From IMG/VR virus record IMGVR_UViG_3300044617_001103, positions 34,164-98,163 of that record: DNA of 64,000 bases; one strand, written 5' to 3'. Below, one piece after another: positions 24,733 through 38,428 of this stretch. Position 1 is the first letter of the stretch. Each line of letters starts with the position of its first letter. The notes beneath the pieces are model-generated. The model was not told where the DNA came from. It made no database searches and saw nothing but the letters and a program-made list of their open reading frames with translations. The translations under genes and the position numbers were made by a program. This DNA is from a virus.

Positions 24733-25366
24733 ATGTTAGATGCAGGAATTCTTTTTGAGCTAAAGAAAAAACACGGTTCAATATTTCAAACAGAAATAAA
24801 ACGGATCTGAGATAGTATTTAAAGAGCTAAGTTTTTCTGAGTTTGATAAAGTTGCAGCGTACAAGAGTACAGCTGGTATGTCGTCTGCTGACGCAGAAGA
24901 TGAAATTATTAAAGCCTCTGTAGTTTATCCTGAAGACTTTGATTTAAATAAATTTCCGCCTGGAGCCATAAGTTCTTTAGCTGAGCAGATAGTCGAATTT
25001 TCTGGCTTCGCATCAGCACGCACGGCTAAACGAATTTTAGAAGAAAAAAGAGTAGTAGCTAATCACGTTAGAGGCTTAATGAAAGCCTTTGTTCTGGCTA
25101 CTATACATACAGATACTCCAGAATTTCTAGATTCGCTAACCTATTCAAAGCTAGCGGAAAGAGTTGCATTAGCAGAAAAGATAATTGAAGTCCAGCAAGC
25201 AATTGCTGGAATAGAATCTACTAACGTATCTCTATCCCTGATAGATCCTCAGGAAGAAAGAGAAAAAGAGAATCTATCAGCAGCTAGGCACAATGCATCT
25301 AAGGTTGAAGGATCTGCAACATATAGTGACCCCATTGCTCAAAAACTATGGGGTATGAGCAGGTAA
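24733..25366 (+). CDS. second tail-assembly-chaperone-like protein (+1 shift at CGG)
   Basis: ATG 24733 opens a frame that stops at 24808-24810. Skipping the C of CGG at 24802 gives 210 residues ending at 25366. The joined start (LDAGILFELKKKHGSIFQTEIK-GSEIVFKELSFSEFDK, shown in parts) reads as a continuous beta-helix protein. Helices follow (AVVYPEDFDLNKFPPGAI-like, AKRILEEKRVVANHVRGLM). Order and size suit a tape-measure chaperone, the partner of the 24192 product. In many phages the two chaperones are joined by a programmed frameshift. Here they are separate genes and the shift lies inside the second. Confidence 0.6.
24802..24804 (+). other. +1 recoding site 7 (CGG-A)
   Basis: In-frame CGG at codon 24 after AAA. 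Skipping the C gives GGA. The unshifted frame stops at 24808-24810. Confidence 0.8.
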
Positions 25367-25389
25367 GATAGGATAAGAGGGGGTGACCA

Positions 25390-28300
25390 ATGCAGAGAGA
25401 TAGAGGGCCGATCCATAATATTGGATTTGGCGTAACTTCTAGGGAATTCACCACCGGAGACGATACTCAAAATGGTCCATCTCCAGATTCTGGTTACGTT
25501 AGTAGAGCCCTAGAAGGTAGACCACTAGTAAAGATGGCTTCAGCCATGATTGCAACTGGTGTTGCAGCCACAGTTGCTGGAAAATTTGTAAGAGGTGGTG
25601 GCCTAAAAATACGGAAAAGCTTTTACCGAAAGAGCAGCAGGATCTGCTGAAGGCAGCTTTATATCTAGGGCCAATTACGGTTTATTAAAAGCAAGAAGTA
25701 TACTCGATGAACTTGAAGGAGTAACTCGTTTAGAAGAAGGAAAAACAAAATTAGTTTTTGATTCCGCTGGAAAACTTCAAACAGGTTACGAAGGACACAA
25801 GAGCGTTGTTAATGCTGGGTACGCATTTGGAGCAGAGCGCAAAGGCGCCTCATCAACCGCTACATGGCACTATAGAGATGAGCTTCAGCAGAGACTAGTT
25901 CGTCAAGCTAGAAGACTGCCGTACGAAGTACCTGCTTTCTATGCAGCAGATAAATATATAACTAAGCCATTATTTGGTAACGGTGAAGAAGATCTCGGAC
26001 CAAAAAAGAAATGGTACGATCCATCTAGAGGTGTAGATATAGCTAAGGATTTAGCTAAAACAACTCTATTCCAAATGGGCGGATTCATGCTGCCAACAGC
26101 TGCGGCTGGTGCAGCAAAAGAAAGCTCATTAAATTTTTATAGAACAGCACAAGAAAGACTGATGGCAACAAACGCCACTGGTTATTCTACGATAAAAAAT
26201 ACAACAAAACATGCTATATATGAAAAGTCTTTAAACCTAAAAGGAATACTTGAAGGTGTTGGTCACGATTTATTTAGCGTATTAGATAAGTCAATTAAGT
26301 TTTCGGAAAGATCATCTGGAGCTTTGTCAAGCGCATTTATCGCAATGACAGACATCCATAAGAACCCAGTTGCAGCTCTTTATTCACAGAGGCATGGTTC
26401 TACTCCAGCACCTGGTGGAGCAAAACCTCCTAGAAGACAGGTAGTGCAAGATTTAGCTAAAGATATATATAGAGGCAATAAAACAAAACTAAATCAAGTA
26501 GACGTAAATAAACCACTACAAGGAACGCAAATAGATTCAATGCTGGATCTGATTCCTGGTTATAAGGCAGTTAGACAAGGTGCAAAGTCAGCACATGAGC
26601 AATATCAAAAACTCTCCTTTGCTCAATCGTTTTTGGATAAACCTGGAACAAATTGGACTGAAATACAAAAGGGTTTTGGAAAAATTCTTGGAGTTGATAG
26701 AGCAACTCCATCTGGTGCTCGAGCAATAGACTCTTCACTCGGTGAATCAATATTAAATATTCAAAGAAAAAGATCATCAGATGTATTTAGTCTTTTAAAT
26801 GAATTCAACACTAAAACAGGTGGAGAGGGACCAACAAGCACTTTCATAAAAATGTTGAGACAAGGTGCTTATAAAGATAGATTGGAGAAGCAGTTAATAG
26901 AAGGTGGGCTAGATGAATCTGTCGCCAAAAATTTTACTGCAAACCTTACTGTCAGTGATGACATCTATAGACTAGTTTCATCTAAGAAGACTGGTGGAAG
27001 TGTTAAAGAATCCATAAGCCCAACCGAACGATTGAGAATGGGTAAAGAAGAAATCGTTGGAGAAGATTTTTTTGGTCAATTAATTAATAGATTTAATTCT
27101 GGAAAATATGGAAAAAATAATCCAATACCAGATGTGTTTGACGCAGATAAACTAAGAAAAGCTGTAAAAGCAACAGATGACATTTTATTTGACGAAGCTT
27201 CATTTAGTCGCAAAGGTTTAAACGTTGGTATAAACACGGCAGCCGCACACGAGTCAGCTAGAACAGTTTTTGAAAAAGAAGTATTTTCTTCTGTATTAAA
27301 GCCGCAAAAATTAAACAGAGTAAATTATTTAGATGCAGCTGGAGATTCAGTTCAAGCAAGTCAGCTTAGAGCTGAGATGGCTAGAAGAGCTGGAAAAGTA
27401 TTTGGCTTAGACGAGTCAATCTTAGGTGATGCAAATAAGCTGCAACAAGCATTAGGTGCTCGTGGAATAGATATAAGAAATGCCTCTCAACTTAGAGGCT
27501 ACTTAATGAATAATAAAGAAATGGTCGCTGGTGAAACATCTGGATTAGCTGGACTTTTTGGATTAAAAGGTCTTACTGTAGACGATTTTCTAGATAGAGA
27601 AAAACTAGCTTACCAAACAATTACAGGCCAAATAACAGACCCATCACTTCAAAATTCTTTAACTAAAAATATACTAAGCGGAGATAATAGTGTTGAGCTA
27701 GGTATATTAAATAGAATTAAAACATCTTCTACTCAAACTACGTTAAGCAATGTTAAAGGATATTACACGTCGGGCGATCAGGTAGTAAACTTTAATCCAA
27801 TTAGATCTGGAATTAGAAAAGTAACAGAAGCTTTAGCTACTGAAATTAAAGTTCCAGTTATTGGAATTAACCCAATGCAAATGCTGGGTTATAAAGATTT
27901 TGCTGGAATGGCAAAAGCTGGAAAATATCAAGTAACTTCAGGAGCAGCAAGTCAACCATTTGTTAAAGGTTCTAAGGCAGACTTCTATACATGGCATAGC
28001 ACTGGTGGTTTTCTAGGGACAAAAGGAAGACTATATGGGCATACAGGCACTACTGCTACAGCTTTAGAGGGAACATATAGGCCAATCCCAACAGCGGTTT
28101 CATCAATGTTTACCAGCACCGCAGAACTAGCTGCAGGGCAAAGGACTCAGCAGAGTCGCACTGCAACAGGTGTGATGGGAAAAATCAGAGAGCGTTTAGA
28201 TTACGCAGATGAACAACCAAACTCTTTATTTAGATTTTTTGGAAGACTAGTAAATAGACAAGCAGACGTAGAAAACGATGCTGTAATGGCCAAATTAATG

Positions 28301-31300
28301 TCTGGAGAAGTAGATGAGACATTTTCAATTGGCGGATTTGGAAAAAGGAAGAATTTACAATTACGTACAGAGTTAGATGATGCCGGAGAAATAGCTAGAT
28401 ATAATTTACTTGATGTTGATTCGGGAGCACAAGTAGCATCACATTCTCAGTTAATGGAATCATTTACTAGATTTGCAAATAGGCAATTAAGTTATGGAAC
28501 AAACAAATCAGTTCAAAGAGAAGTGCTTGGTTCCTTTACGCCAGAAGATCTTGCTGGTCTTAGTGTCGATGATTTTGTTGGAATATCAACTCCAGCTCAA
28601 GCAAATAGAGTCTTTAGCGCATTAAATAATGTTTTAGAATCTCAAAGAAAATCACTGGCTACAGGAAATGAAACTGCTTTAAAGAGATATCAAGATGTAA
28701 GTAAGGCATTTGCTAGAATTAAATCTTTTGCAGATATAGATGATTTCTCGCAGCAATCAAAGATGTTTGAAAAATCATCTAGCATTGTAACTAAAGGCGA
28801 TGAAATGTCGTCAGAAGTATTTAGATTTCTTCTAGAAAGAAAAGCAATACTAACTGGCGATCCATTAACGGTAATGCAGAATGTTACTTCTGCTGTAGAT
28901 GATTTAGCTGCAAGAGGAATTATATCTTCTGCACAAAAAGCAGAAGCACAAGCTTCAACTTTGTCTACAATATTCAACCTAACAGCATTCGAAACGTATA
29001 GATTTAGTCCTGGAGCTGGAACTTCGTTAGCAAAAGAAAACCTAGAAGGAACACTGCAAAATCCTTTAAGAAGATTTCAAGAAACTAGAGATTTATTAAG
29101 TAAAGGTACTTTAAAGAGTTTATTAGATCCACACATTCAAGGTGATATAGTTACCACTGGTCAGTCTTCATTGGTATCTCAAATTGGTATAAATAAACCA
29201 TTTGCTTTCTTTAAGAAAAATTTGGGAATGGGCAGATATGCCGAGAAACCTACTGCTAGTCCTTTATCTGGACAATCTGGTCCAGAAACATTTGCCTTTG
29301 TCCCAACGTTTGGAACAGCTCTTAAAAGGAATCCAAAAGCTGCACTGCTAAGTGCAACGGGAATAAAAACATATGGAAATGAAGAAGGTTTCTCTTTAGC
29401 ATCTGTTCCAATATCTCATGGTTTTAATAGATTAAATAGATACTTTGGGAGCGTTGGTTCTAGTCTAGACGCAGATAATTTCCATGGTCCTCTGGATATG
29501 TATTTCAGAGGAATGAACGCGGAAAGGGTTTTACCTGCAGTTGCAATAGGAACTACTGCATTAGCTATAGATAGAACAGCAGGCGGATATACGCAGCGTA
29601 AAGATGAAAGAGGAGAAAGGGTATATTCTCCGCTAGTACTTGGTACAGCAGCTAGAGTTGGAGTAGAGGCGCAAGCTGCAATCTCTGGTGTTATTCCAGG
29701 TGGAATGGGCTACGGGCAAAAAAGACAGCAACTGTTGTCTGGCGAAGTGGCGATAAGAAAAGGAAGATACTGGCCTTTAGGTAATACAAAATTTAGTGGT
29801 GGAAAAATAGAATACTACAGACCATCTTGGTACAGAAGACTGCAAGGTGGAGCGATGTTTACATCAGACACCTATGGCAGTCCAATGGAAAAGATGTTAT
29901 ATTACAATGACTTTTCTCCATTAAGACCATTAGATCCTTATAGATTTGAAAAAAAGCATTATGAAGATAGACCTTATCCTGTAACTGGAGAATATTTTTC
30001 TGGTCCATTTGGCGCAGCTGTACCAATCTTAAATGCAACTGTAGGAAGAATCTTAAAACCACAAAAGGTAATGCACAAGCAGGAATTAGATAGAGCATTA
30101 TCTAGTTATGTCCCAGTTGGCGCCAGCGGCGCCTACATGCCTCAGGAGACTCCTGGTAACGTTGGCTACGTAGAACAAAGGGATCCAGCTGTTAGCTATC
30201 CAGCAGCTCGTCCAGCACCGTATGGTGGAAAACCACTTAGGTTTATATCTCCACTTTCAGACTACGCTGAAGCAGCCGCTTCGTCTCCAATTGGGAGTAC
30301 CGCTGGATCTTATAATATTTCTCGCTCAAACCAAGTATTAGCTAACAGTAGCGGATCACTTAACACCGCAAGACAATTAGTTCGTGGTCAATCAGGGGCA
30401 CAAAACGATGCATTAGCTGCTGCCGCATATCAAAGAGTTCCCGTTTCTACACAAGTGCAACCAGTTCAATTTGGTCCACCAGCAGGACCTGGTATTATGC
30501 CAGCAAAAATTGTTGCAGCAGGAATGCCAATAAGATCTGGAAGTAATGAATTCTTATCTGGAGAACTTGGTTACAGACTGCAGGAAACATTTGGTATATA
30601 TGGTTTTGCTGGTGGAAATATAAGATCTGCTTTTGGTTTTGGTTCATATGACTTTGAACCAGATAAATCAGTTTTACAATCAGCATCAAAAGCATATGGT
30701 ACCACTAGAGCTTTTTGGGATTTAAACTTAGGTGGATTAGGAGACGTGCCTCTTCAATCTGATGGTGCTCTTGGAAATATTGAAGCTTCTGAAATAATAA
30801 GAAGGTTTATTCCAAAAGAAAGAACTAATGTTAATTTTATTAACCCGATTAAAAACACAATGGGCGAACAGTATCCGTTTCTTCCCAATAGCAGTAACTT
30901 CATTGACTTTACTACAGGTGATCCATTCACAAAAGTAAAAGAAGGTGAACTAAGACTACCTGGTGTGGGTTACGAAAGATTTAATAGAATTTATTCAGAC
31001 TCCAGTGGAAGATATGGCGCAGTAAATCAATTAGATATCCTTGCTGACGTAGCTCCATATTCAAAAGAATTCAGAGCTTTGAATTCAAGAATAGATAAAA
31101 TGGGATTAGGTGAAGACGAAAGAATTAAAGTTGGACAAATAAGAGCTCAGCAAAATGCAATAGAGAACAGTAAAACTGATTTTACTCCTTACACAGAATA
31201 TTCCACTCTTGAAAAGATAGCTAATCCAATACGAACAATAAAAGAATCTGTACTACATACAGACAACTTTATTAACAACAAATTTACTGGTGAAAAAACA

Positions 31301-32224
31301 GCAACTGAAGATTGGGAAAGAAGAAACGTTTATGGTTCCACATTTCCCGAATGGCAAAAACCAGTTGAAAGTTTTATTAAACCAATTTATTATAAAGGAA
31401 CTCAAAGAAATCCTCTTTTAGCTGCTGGAATAGGCGCATTTGCGCTTGGTTCATTTGGTAAAACCAAAAGAATGCAAACAGCGCTTGCAACTGTTGGCGC
31501 ATTAACAACGGGTGGTTATTCAGCTCTTCAAAAGATGAAAGAAACTAGATACATTCCGATAAATAGAAAAAAAGAATTAGCTCTTGAAGAGTATACTGAT
31601 ATTCTAACTTATGTAAAAAATAGAACAGCTGCAGCCAGAGCAGAAAAAGTTGGAGATATAGAATCAGCTAAACAATTTATGTTAGCTAGTAAAAAAACAA
31701 TGTATGGTGCAGACCTTAATACGCAATCAATAGATCAACTAGCAGCAGCAATACCAAAAAGAAAAAGAGAACACTTTAGAGCAATGCTTGAAGCTCCAAA
31801 AAGTGAGAGAGGTCGAATACTATCTACTGCTGGAAGATTAGAAAGAAGAATATACGAGGCTGCATGGGGTATGCCAGTAGAAAGAAAGCCGGATCTAGTA
31901 AACTATTTTACTAGACACGAACTTCCTGGACCGGGTTCTGAAGTATGGCATCCAAATACAAATATGGAACACGTAAAAATAAAAATGGGCCAGTCAATGG
32001 GACTTGAAATGTCTCAAATGGGTTACTTCCCACAGCAAATAAAAGAAGCAAACTTAGTCAATCCTAGTTATCCAATGTTTGGGCAAAGTAATTCTTCTCC
32101 AGAAGATGTTAGATCTAAGTTGCAAAGATTAATGTTTGATATGGGAATAAGTGGAAATGTATCTCCAGTAATGAATAATTCAAATCCAGGTTCAGTAAAT
32201 ATTATGGCTGGGATAAGAGGCTAA
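25390..32224 (+). CDS. giant tape-measure-like tail protein 1 (+1 shift at CGG)
   Basis: ATG 25390 follows GGGGGTG. The normal frame ends at 25648-25650. Skipping the C of CGG at 25612 gives 2,277 residues. There is a short hydrophobic segment at about residues 55-70 (SAMIATGVAATVAGKFV), long helical Gln/Lys/Arg-rich stretches, a middle region with YGSPMEKMLYYNDFSPLRPL (about 1,500) and a late hydrophobic Gly/Ala segment near residue 2,012 (AAGIGAFALGSFG). No catalytic domain is recognised. Size and place after the chaperone-like genes suggest a tape measure or tail-lumen protein. The inner ATG at 26075 is not a credible start, since coding continues upstream without a break to the recoding site. 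Confidence 0.6.
25612..25614 (+). other. +1 recoding site 8 (CGG-A)
   Basis: In-frame CGG at codon 75 after ATA. Skipping the C gives GGA and opens a 2,200-codon frame. The unshifted frame stops at 25648-25650. Confidence 0.85.
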
Positions 32225-32228
32225 TCAA

Positions 32229-35200
32229 ATGGTAGACGTAAATAAATCAACATTTGCCAGAAGTCTTGGTAGACCAATAAGCGAATTACCAAGTTCCCTT
32301 GTAACAAGTCAAGATATCTATGCAAGAGGTTTAGTAAGATTTGATAAAACTACTAACGAGTTGGTTAACACCATAACTGGAAAGCCTTATAAAACCTTAG
32401 AAGAGGCAATAGAAGCAACTAGTATATATGGTATTTCTGAAGTAAACGTATTTACTGGAGCAAGAGGAATTTTATCTCCCGATCCATCTGGTTATGGTCC
32501 TCTTTCTAATCTGACATCTAATATTAACGAATATCTAAGATTGGATAACCCAGAAGCAAAAGCATTTAGATCTAGGAATAAAATACTTAGTGATCTTGAA
32601 GGAAAAAATATTGAATTAGTAAGAGTTGGATATTCTAAAACTTCAGAAGAAACACTTGGTGCTATGTCATTACTCTATCACGATGAATTAAGTTATCCAG
32701 AATTAGTGGGAAATCGTATGAGTATAGCTGCTAGATTAGCAGCAGGAGAAATTGCTGCTCCAGGATATTTAGCTTCTAGAGATGGATCTGCAATATTACT
32801 TAGGTTGAGATATCAAACTGATGAAGGATACAAATTTTTAACCGGAGAACAGACTCAATCTTTACTGAATACGGTAGACGCTCAATTCTTTAACGTAGAT
32901 AGATTAGCAAAACTTATAAACCCATTAAATCCTGATGGATCTATGAATTTTGGAAAAGATGTAGAGCAAATATTAGGTGGTCAACTTGGGAAATCCCAAA
33001 AAAGACAATGGCAAAGCTTAGTGCCAAGAAATATGGTTATCGATGAAACCGGAATTGATAAAATGGTTGACCATTTATCAACAAGGGTAGCTAGTAGATT
33101 TAAAGATATAGCTCCAAAAACTCTTGAAGATTCATATTTATTTTATGATCCAGCATTAGAAACAACTTTAAAAGCTTTTGGCTTAGAGGAAACTTATACT
33201 AATACCTTGTTAGGAAATACATCTCTCACTAGAGAGGGCAGGTTAGGGGTAATAAGAGAGAGGCTTGGAACACGAATTGCAATGGAGGGAGAAACAGCTC
33301 AATCAGCTCAGCAATATTTTCGTTCAGCGCTAGAACTTTCAGGATTAGATGGAGATGAAGAGTTTAATGAATTTGCAAATATAATACAATCTCAATTTAG
33401 AGAAACTATTGCAGATAAAAAAAATCAAAAAATATCACTTGATGATATTATATCAAGAATAGAAAAAGTATCTGGTAAAGAGGGTGTCCCCGCAGAACTT
33501 AAGGGTAAATATCAAACATATGTAAATGCTCTAAGTGAAATGAAAAAGATAGATGATGGTTCTGGTTTTATTACAGGTATACCAATGAGACAGCACGCTA
33601 TAGAATTAAAGTCTTCGATAGAAGAAGCCAGAGCAATATTAAATGCAAAAACATATTCTGAAGGAAGTGATGAAGTCGCAATACTTACTGGAAAAATTAA
33701 TGATTTTAGAGCGGAACTAAATAGAGTTGCAACTAATGCCGATGAATTTTTAGGCGGAGGAAAATTACTTTTAAGAGAATTTGAGCATGACACAGCTAGA
33801 ATGTTCATAGGAAGAGGTCAGGGTAAATCTGTATTTGACTTAATACAAGGAAAAGTAGAACAACGTTTAGGTAGATTGGGTTACGTAGGTGCTGGCTCAA
33901 CTGAACTCCTTAAAAAAGAAATTAGTTTTGGTAGATTAGCAGCTCCTGGAAGTGAGGAATTAGGTCGAAACGTTGGTCAACAAATTACAATGAACATAAG
34001 CACTGGGCATGGCAGGGACATGGTTTATAGCGAACCACAAGCTATGATATTTCATAGAGAGCAATATGGTCAGGATTTTCAAAGACAAGTTGGTGAATCA
34101 GCTGAAGCTCTTAAGGTAGAAATAAAAAATATTTCTGATGGAATAGTTAGTGAAAGAATGAGAAGGTCTATTATTTCAGACGCAGCTCTAGATGTAGAGG
34201 GCATGGATTTAGATACGCTCGTTGAGAGATTTGGAAGTAAACAAAAAGCACTTGATATCAGAACTACTGCAAGAAATTTGCAACAACATTTATCTTCTGG
34301 TACCGTAAGGGTTAATGAAATACCAGAGCTTGCTAACGAGCTGTTAAAACAAGCTCAAAGAGAAGCATTTAGAACGGGTAAAACATATAGAGCATTTAGA
34401 CCAGGTCAAAACAATGTGGATGTTGAAATATATAACTTTGCAATGCCTTATGCACAAAGACAGGCTATAGATACCGAAGGAGCAGTATCGAGACGTGGTA
34501 AGAAAAAAATTCTTGGCGTTACCGATGATACAACATTTGGTAGGTTCACATCTGATTCTGGAGATGAATTATCTTTGTTTAAATTTAGACATGTTGGACA
34601 CAAAATGCTGATTCCAGATGTTGCAGCTTCGAGTCTAGGTTTATACGAAGCTGGTGGTGGATTCGACTTAGACGACAAGTGGATAACTAATTTACAATCA
34701 GTCAAAAATTCTCAAGGTGTAAGACAACTTGTAGCATTTGCTTGGCGTCAACCAACTGGTCCTCAGGAGTTTGCATTACTAGCGCCACATCTAGATGAAG
34801 ATACCATAATGAGAATGTTTGGAGATGAAACTCAGATGGGCCAAAGGTTTAGAAATGTCTCCAACGCAGTATCTGAAATGATAAATGATAGAACTGGATT
34901 TATTCTTGGTCTTTCAGGTGATTTAAGTAATCAAGCTTCAGCTGAAGCGATGGAAAGTTTAAATAAAGAAGATAAAATATTTAAATATCTTAATTCTTTA
35001 GCTCACGGACAAAAGCCTATAGCGCAACAATTTAAAAAATCAGCTGGAGACATAACTCAAGAGGATTTGCAAAGAGCAATATTTAAGTTAGTTGATTTAA
35101 ATGGAGAGGGAGAAACAGGAAAAATAGTTAACTTATTTGATGGAGAAGTGGGCGTTAACGTAGATGACTTTGCAAGAGAATACATGGGTGCCGGTGAAGG

Positions 35201-38200
35201 TGGAGTTAGTGCAGTAAAACATAAGTTCTTAAACATTGGAGCAACATCACAGTCTATACTTAAAAAAGTAGCTTCAACTAAAGCTGGAACGATGTTAAAG
35301 TTGAATCCAGATGAAATATTAAAATCTGGAGACAACGGACTTATAGCAAGCTATAGACAAAGTAACTTAACTCAGATTATGAAATCTTCAGCTACTCCTA
35401 AAAGTGATCCAATTTTTGTAAGTAAAATTCAAACTATGTTTGATGACTACGCAGGTGCTGGCTCTTATCAAGCAGCTAGAGAAGCAGCTGGTAGCGCAGT
35501 AACAGATATGGATTTTGCTATTAGATCATCAGGCGGTTTATTTAGATCAGCTGGCGAAAGAAATATGGAAGAGTTAACAATACGGAGTTAAAACCGCCCT
35601 GGACGCAATGTTCCAAAGAGCTAACGTTGCTTCATTGTCAACCCCTAGGGGTGAATTAGGCAAGTATGTCAATAGGCTTGGTTGGGCAGTTTCTTCAGAA
35701 GAGCAAAGACTTGCAGCCATTGGAAGAATATTAGAGTATGCAAAAGGACCAAATGGAAGTGTGGAGTTAGAAGAATTAGCTACAAGAATTCAAGCAGCTA
35801 CATCCCTTGTCTTTAACCCAGAAGGCGCAATTGACGCAGGTGTAGGCGCAAAGATGAAAGTAAATTTATCTGCATCAAATAGTGATTTATTAATGGCGTT
35901 CAACCTCACTAGAGGAGCTGGTTTTTCTGATGAGATAGCTCAAGCAAGTTTGGGCAACGCATTATATTCTTTGTTGTCAGCAGATGAAGAAAATAATAAA
36001 CTTCTTCCCTTAGCAAAGAGAGCCGGATTAGTCGATGACTCTGGAAAATTTATTGGTTCAGCTGAAGAAGTAATGGGCAAAATACTTGCTAGGAATGATG
36101 AACTTAGCAAAGAACTAATAGGCGTAGTAAACCTAGCGTCGGACAATGTCGGTAATGCCTTAGTTAAAAACACCGCACAACAGATGGGCATGATAAGAGC
36201 ACTACAAGAGTTGTATCCTGATATAAAGTTTGACGGAATAGGAATGGTTGGTTTTGATCAATTTTCTTCAGACTTAAAATTATCTACAATTATAGATGAC
36301 GCAGGGAATGGAGATATCAACACGGTTATAAATTCTATTGCTGAAGGCGCCGAAAGAGTAACAAAAATACTTAACGTTTCTTTACCAGAAAATAGTGTGA
36401 TATCTAAAATAAATAATATTGCAAGAGCTGGAGATAATATTGCCGGTAGACTAGTTTCAGGAGAAGAAGCTAAATTTAATCTTTTAGAAATTTTTCAACT
36501 AGATGAAGAAGGAATGAAAAATTATGGAATAAAAGATCCACTTACAATTATGGAAAATGTTAATGAAGACATACTCAAGTTTCAAAATAGAATGAAACAA
36601 AAATCATTTAACCCGTATGCTCCAATAAAAGGACTTGATCTCGCATTTGTTACGCCAGAGTTGGATGCAACAATGAAGCGATTAACTGGTGAAATTACAA
36701 CAAGCCTGCAAGATGTAACTGGAAATTATGGAAAATCAATAGAAGATTTGATAATACAAAATAATATTTTAGAACAAGTTGAAAGAACTCCAAAATTTAA
36801 TAGATCAACACTTAATCCAAGAACATCTTTAGCAAAATCTTTAATGAGTCAGGGTATTGTAGATAGAGGAGAATTAGATAGATTGAAAGATTTTCCTTCA
36901 GAACAAGCGTATAAAAATCTTAAGGATATAGTTACAGGAAGTCTTACAGCCTCAAGAGACTCAGCTCAATTGGAAACTAGAAATGCTGTTCAAAAATTTT
37001 TTACAGACTACACTCAAGAACTTCAAAATGTTGGCCCAGGAAGTAAAGCACCTAGCGTAGAAGATGTTATGGACAGACTTCTATTTGAAATAGAACGAAT
37101 GAAAAATGCAAGTCGTGTTCGCAATGCTACCATAATTCAACAAGTTCAAACCACTATGGGCGGAATGCTTGAAGCAGTTCTTAAATCAGATGAAGCAATC
37201 GAAATCGCTATACCCGGAATGGAAAAATTTTCTGTTCAAAATTTAGCTTCTTACGTTAGAACTAATAATGAATTAAGACTAACCAAAGGATTTGCGGCAC
37301 AACAAACAAATGATATGGTTGCTTTAATACAAGCACTTTCAAGTAAACGCGCTATTGAACGGTATGAGCGCTGATCCAAATCTATTAGTTCCAAAAAATT
37401 TAATGGATAAAGATTTTTTATCTAATCTGTTTAAAACAGATGTAGGTTCAGCAACAAATGCTGAAACAAGAATTTTAGGATCAATACCAAAATTAGTTAA
37501 CGCAGAAGAGGTACAACGAGTCTTAGATGATATGAGCGGATCGTCAATAAAGATGGATCTCCTAGAAGACTTTCTTGCCTTTAACGAAGATCCTATAAGA
37601 ACAGAAAATATAATCGCTGAAAGAATCAGAAACGCTGCTGCTGCAGAAGGTATAAATGATGAGAAAGTAATTGCAACAAGAATTTCAAACAGACAAAGAA
37701 CAATTGGTTTAATTAGACAAAGATATACTGCACTAGAAAGTCAAAAAGACGAGGTATATCAACAATTTAAAAGATTTGCTGAAGACGGCGGTGCAGTAAC
37801 GGCAGAGGGTGTAATCACTCCTCGTATAACAAAAGAAGCCACTGAAGATTCAATGGGAACAATAAGTGAATCAATAGAAAGTATGATGAAAAAATTCATT
37901 CGCGAAAGTGAAGATGAGGAAGCTAGAGCTGCCAGGGCAGCATCTCAATCATTTGCTGAAATTGGTCCACTAGCTTCTGGAAAGTACACAAGAATACAGG
38001 ACTTCATTAAGTCGCCACAAATGAGAGAAATGTACCAAGGGGCTTTAAGAAATAAAGGAAAGATAGCTGGTGTAGCTGCACTTGCTACTGGACTAGCAGT
38101 CTTTGGTTCAATCAATAAAAAAGAAAGAACACAAGAAGCAATGTCTGGACCTCCATTGCTACCTGGTGGAAATCCATATGAGAGAATTCCAACTCAACAA

Positions 38201-38402
38201 ATGCAAATACCTGATGCTCCAATAGCTTCTGGGAATCAAGGAATGTCTTATAACATATCGGTTAACGGCGATCAAGGACAAATGGAAGAATTAATGAACA
38301 GAGCTCGGATTAGTAACAAATGGACAGGTTAGAGGTACTATGCATGATAGCCTACCTTCTCTAGGACGCGATCCCTACAACGATATAGCGGGTTCTTTTT
38401 AA
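32229..38402 (+). CDS. giant tape-measure-like tail protein 2 (three +1 shifts at CGG)
   Basis: ATG 32229 starts 4 bp after the previous stop. Three in-frame CGG triplets (35583, 37360, 38306) must each be skipped by one base to give 2,056 residues ending at TAA 38400-38402. The unshifted stops are 35589-35591, 37372-37374 and 38330-38332. The protein is mostly helical, with a hydrophobic Gly/Ala segment near residue 1,945 (IAGVAALATGLAVFG), followed by a Pro/Gly/Gln-rich tail like those of its two neighbours. The third shift replaces the end RISNKWTG by GLVTNGQVRGTMHDSLPSLG and a short remainder. No enzyme domain is seen. It is likely part of a multi-protein tape measure. Confidence 0.6.
35583..35585 (+). 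other. +1 recoding site 9 (CGG-A)
   Basis: In-frame CGG at codon 1,119 after ATA. Skipping the C gives GGA. The unshifted frame stops at 35589-35591. Confidence 0.8.
37360..37362 (+). other. +1 recoding site 10 (CGG-T)
   Basis: In-frame CGG at codon 1,711 after GAA. Skipping the C gives GGT. The unshifted frame stops at 37372-37374. Confidence 0.8.
38306..38308 (+). other. +1 recoding site 11 (CGG-A), predicted by rule
   Basis: In-frame CGG at codon 2,026 after GCT. The unshifted frame ends at 38330-38332. Skipping the C gives GGA and continues to TAA 38400-38402, filling what would otherwise be a 96-bp gap before ATG 38429. Confidence 0.65.
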
Positions 38403-38428
38403 TTTTATATTAAAGGATAAATTAATTT

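Noticed and set aside
24725-24740. Classic -1 programmed frameshift joining the two tail-assembly-chaperone-like genes
   Set aside because: There is no slippery heptamer at the junction, the first gene ends with TAA and the second has its own ATG 1 bp later.
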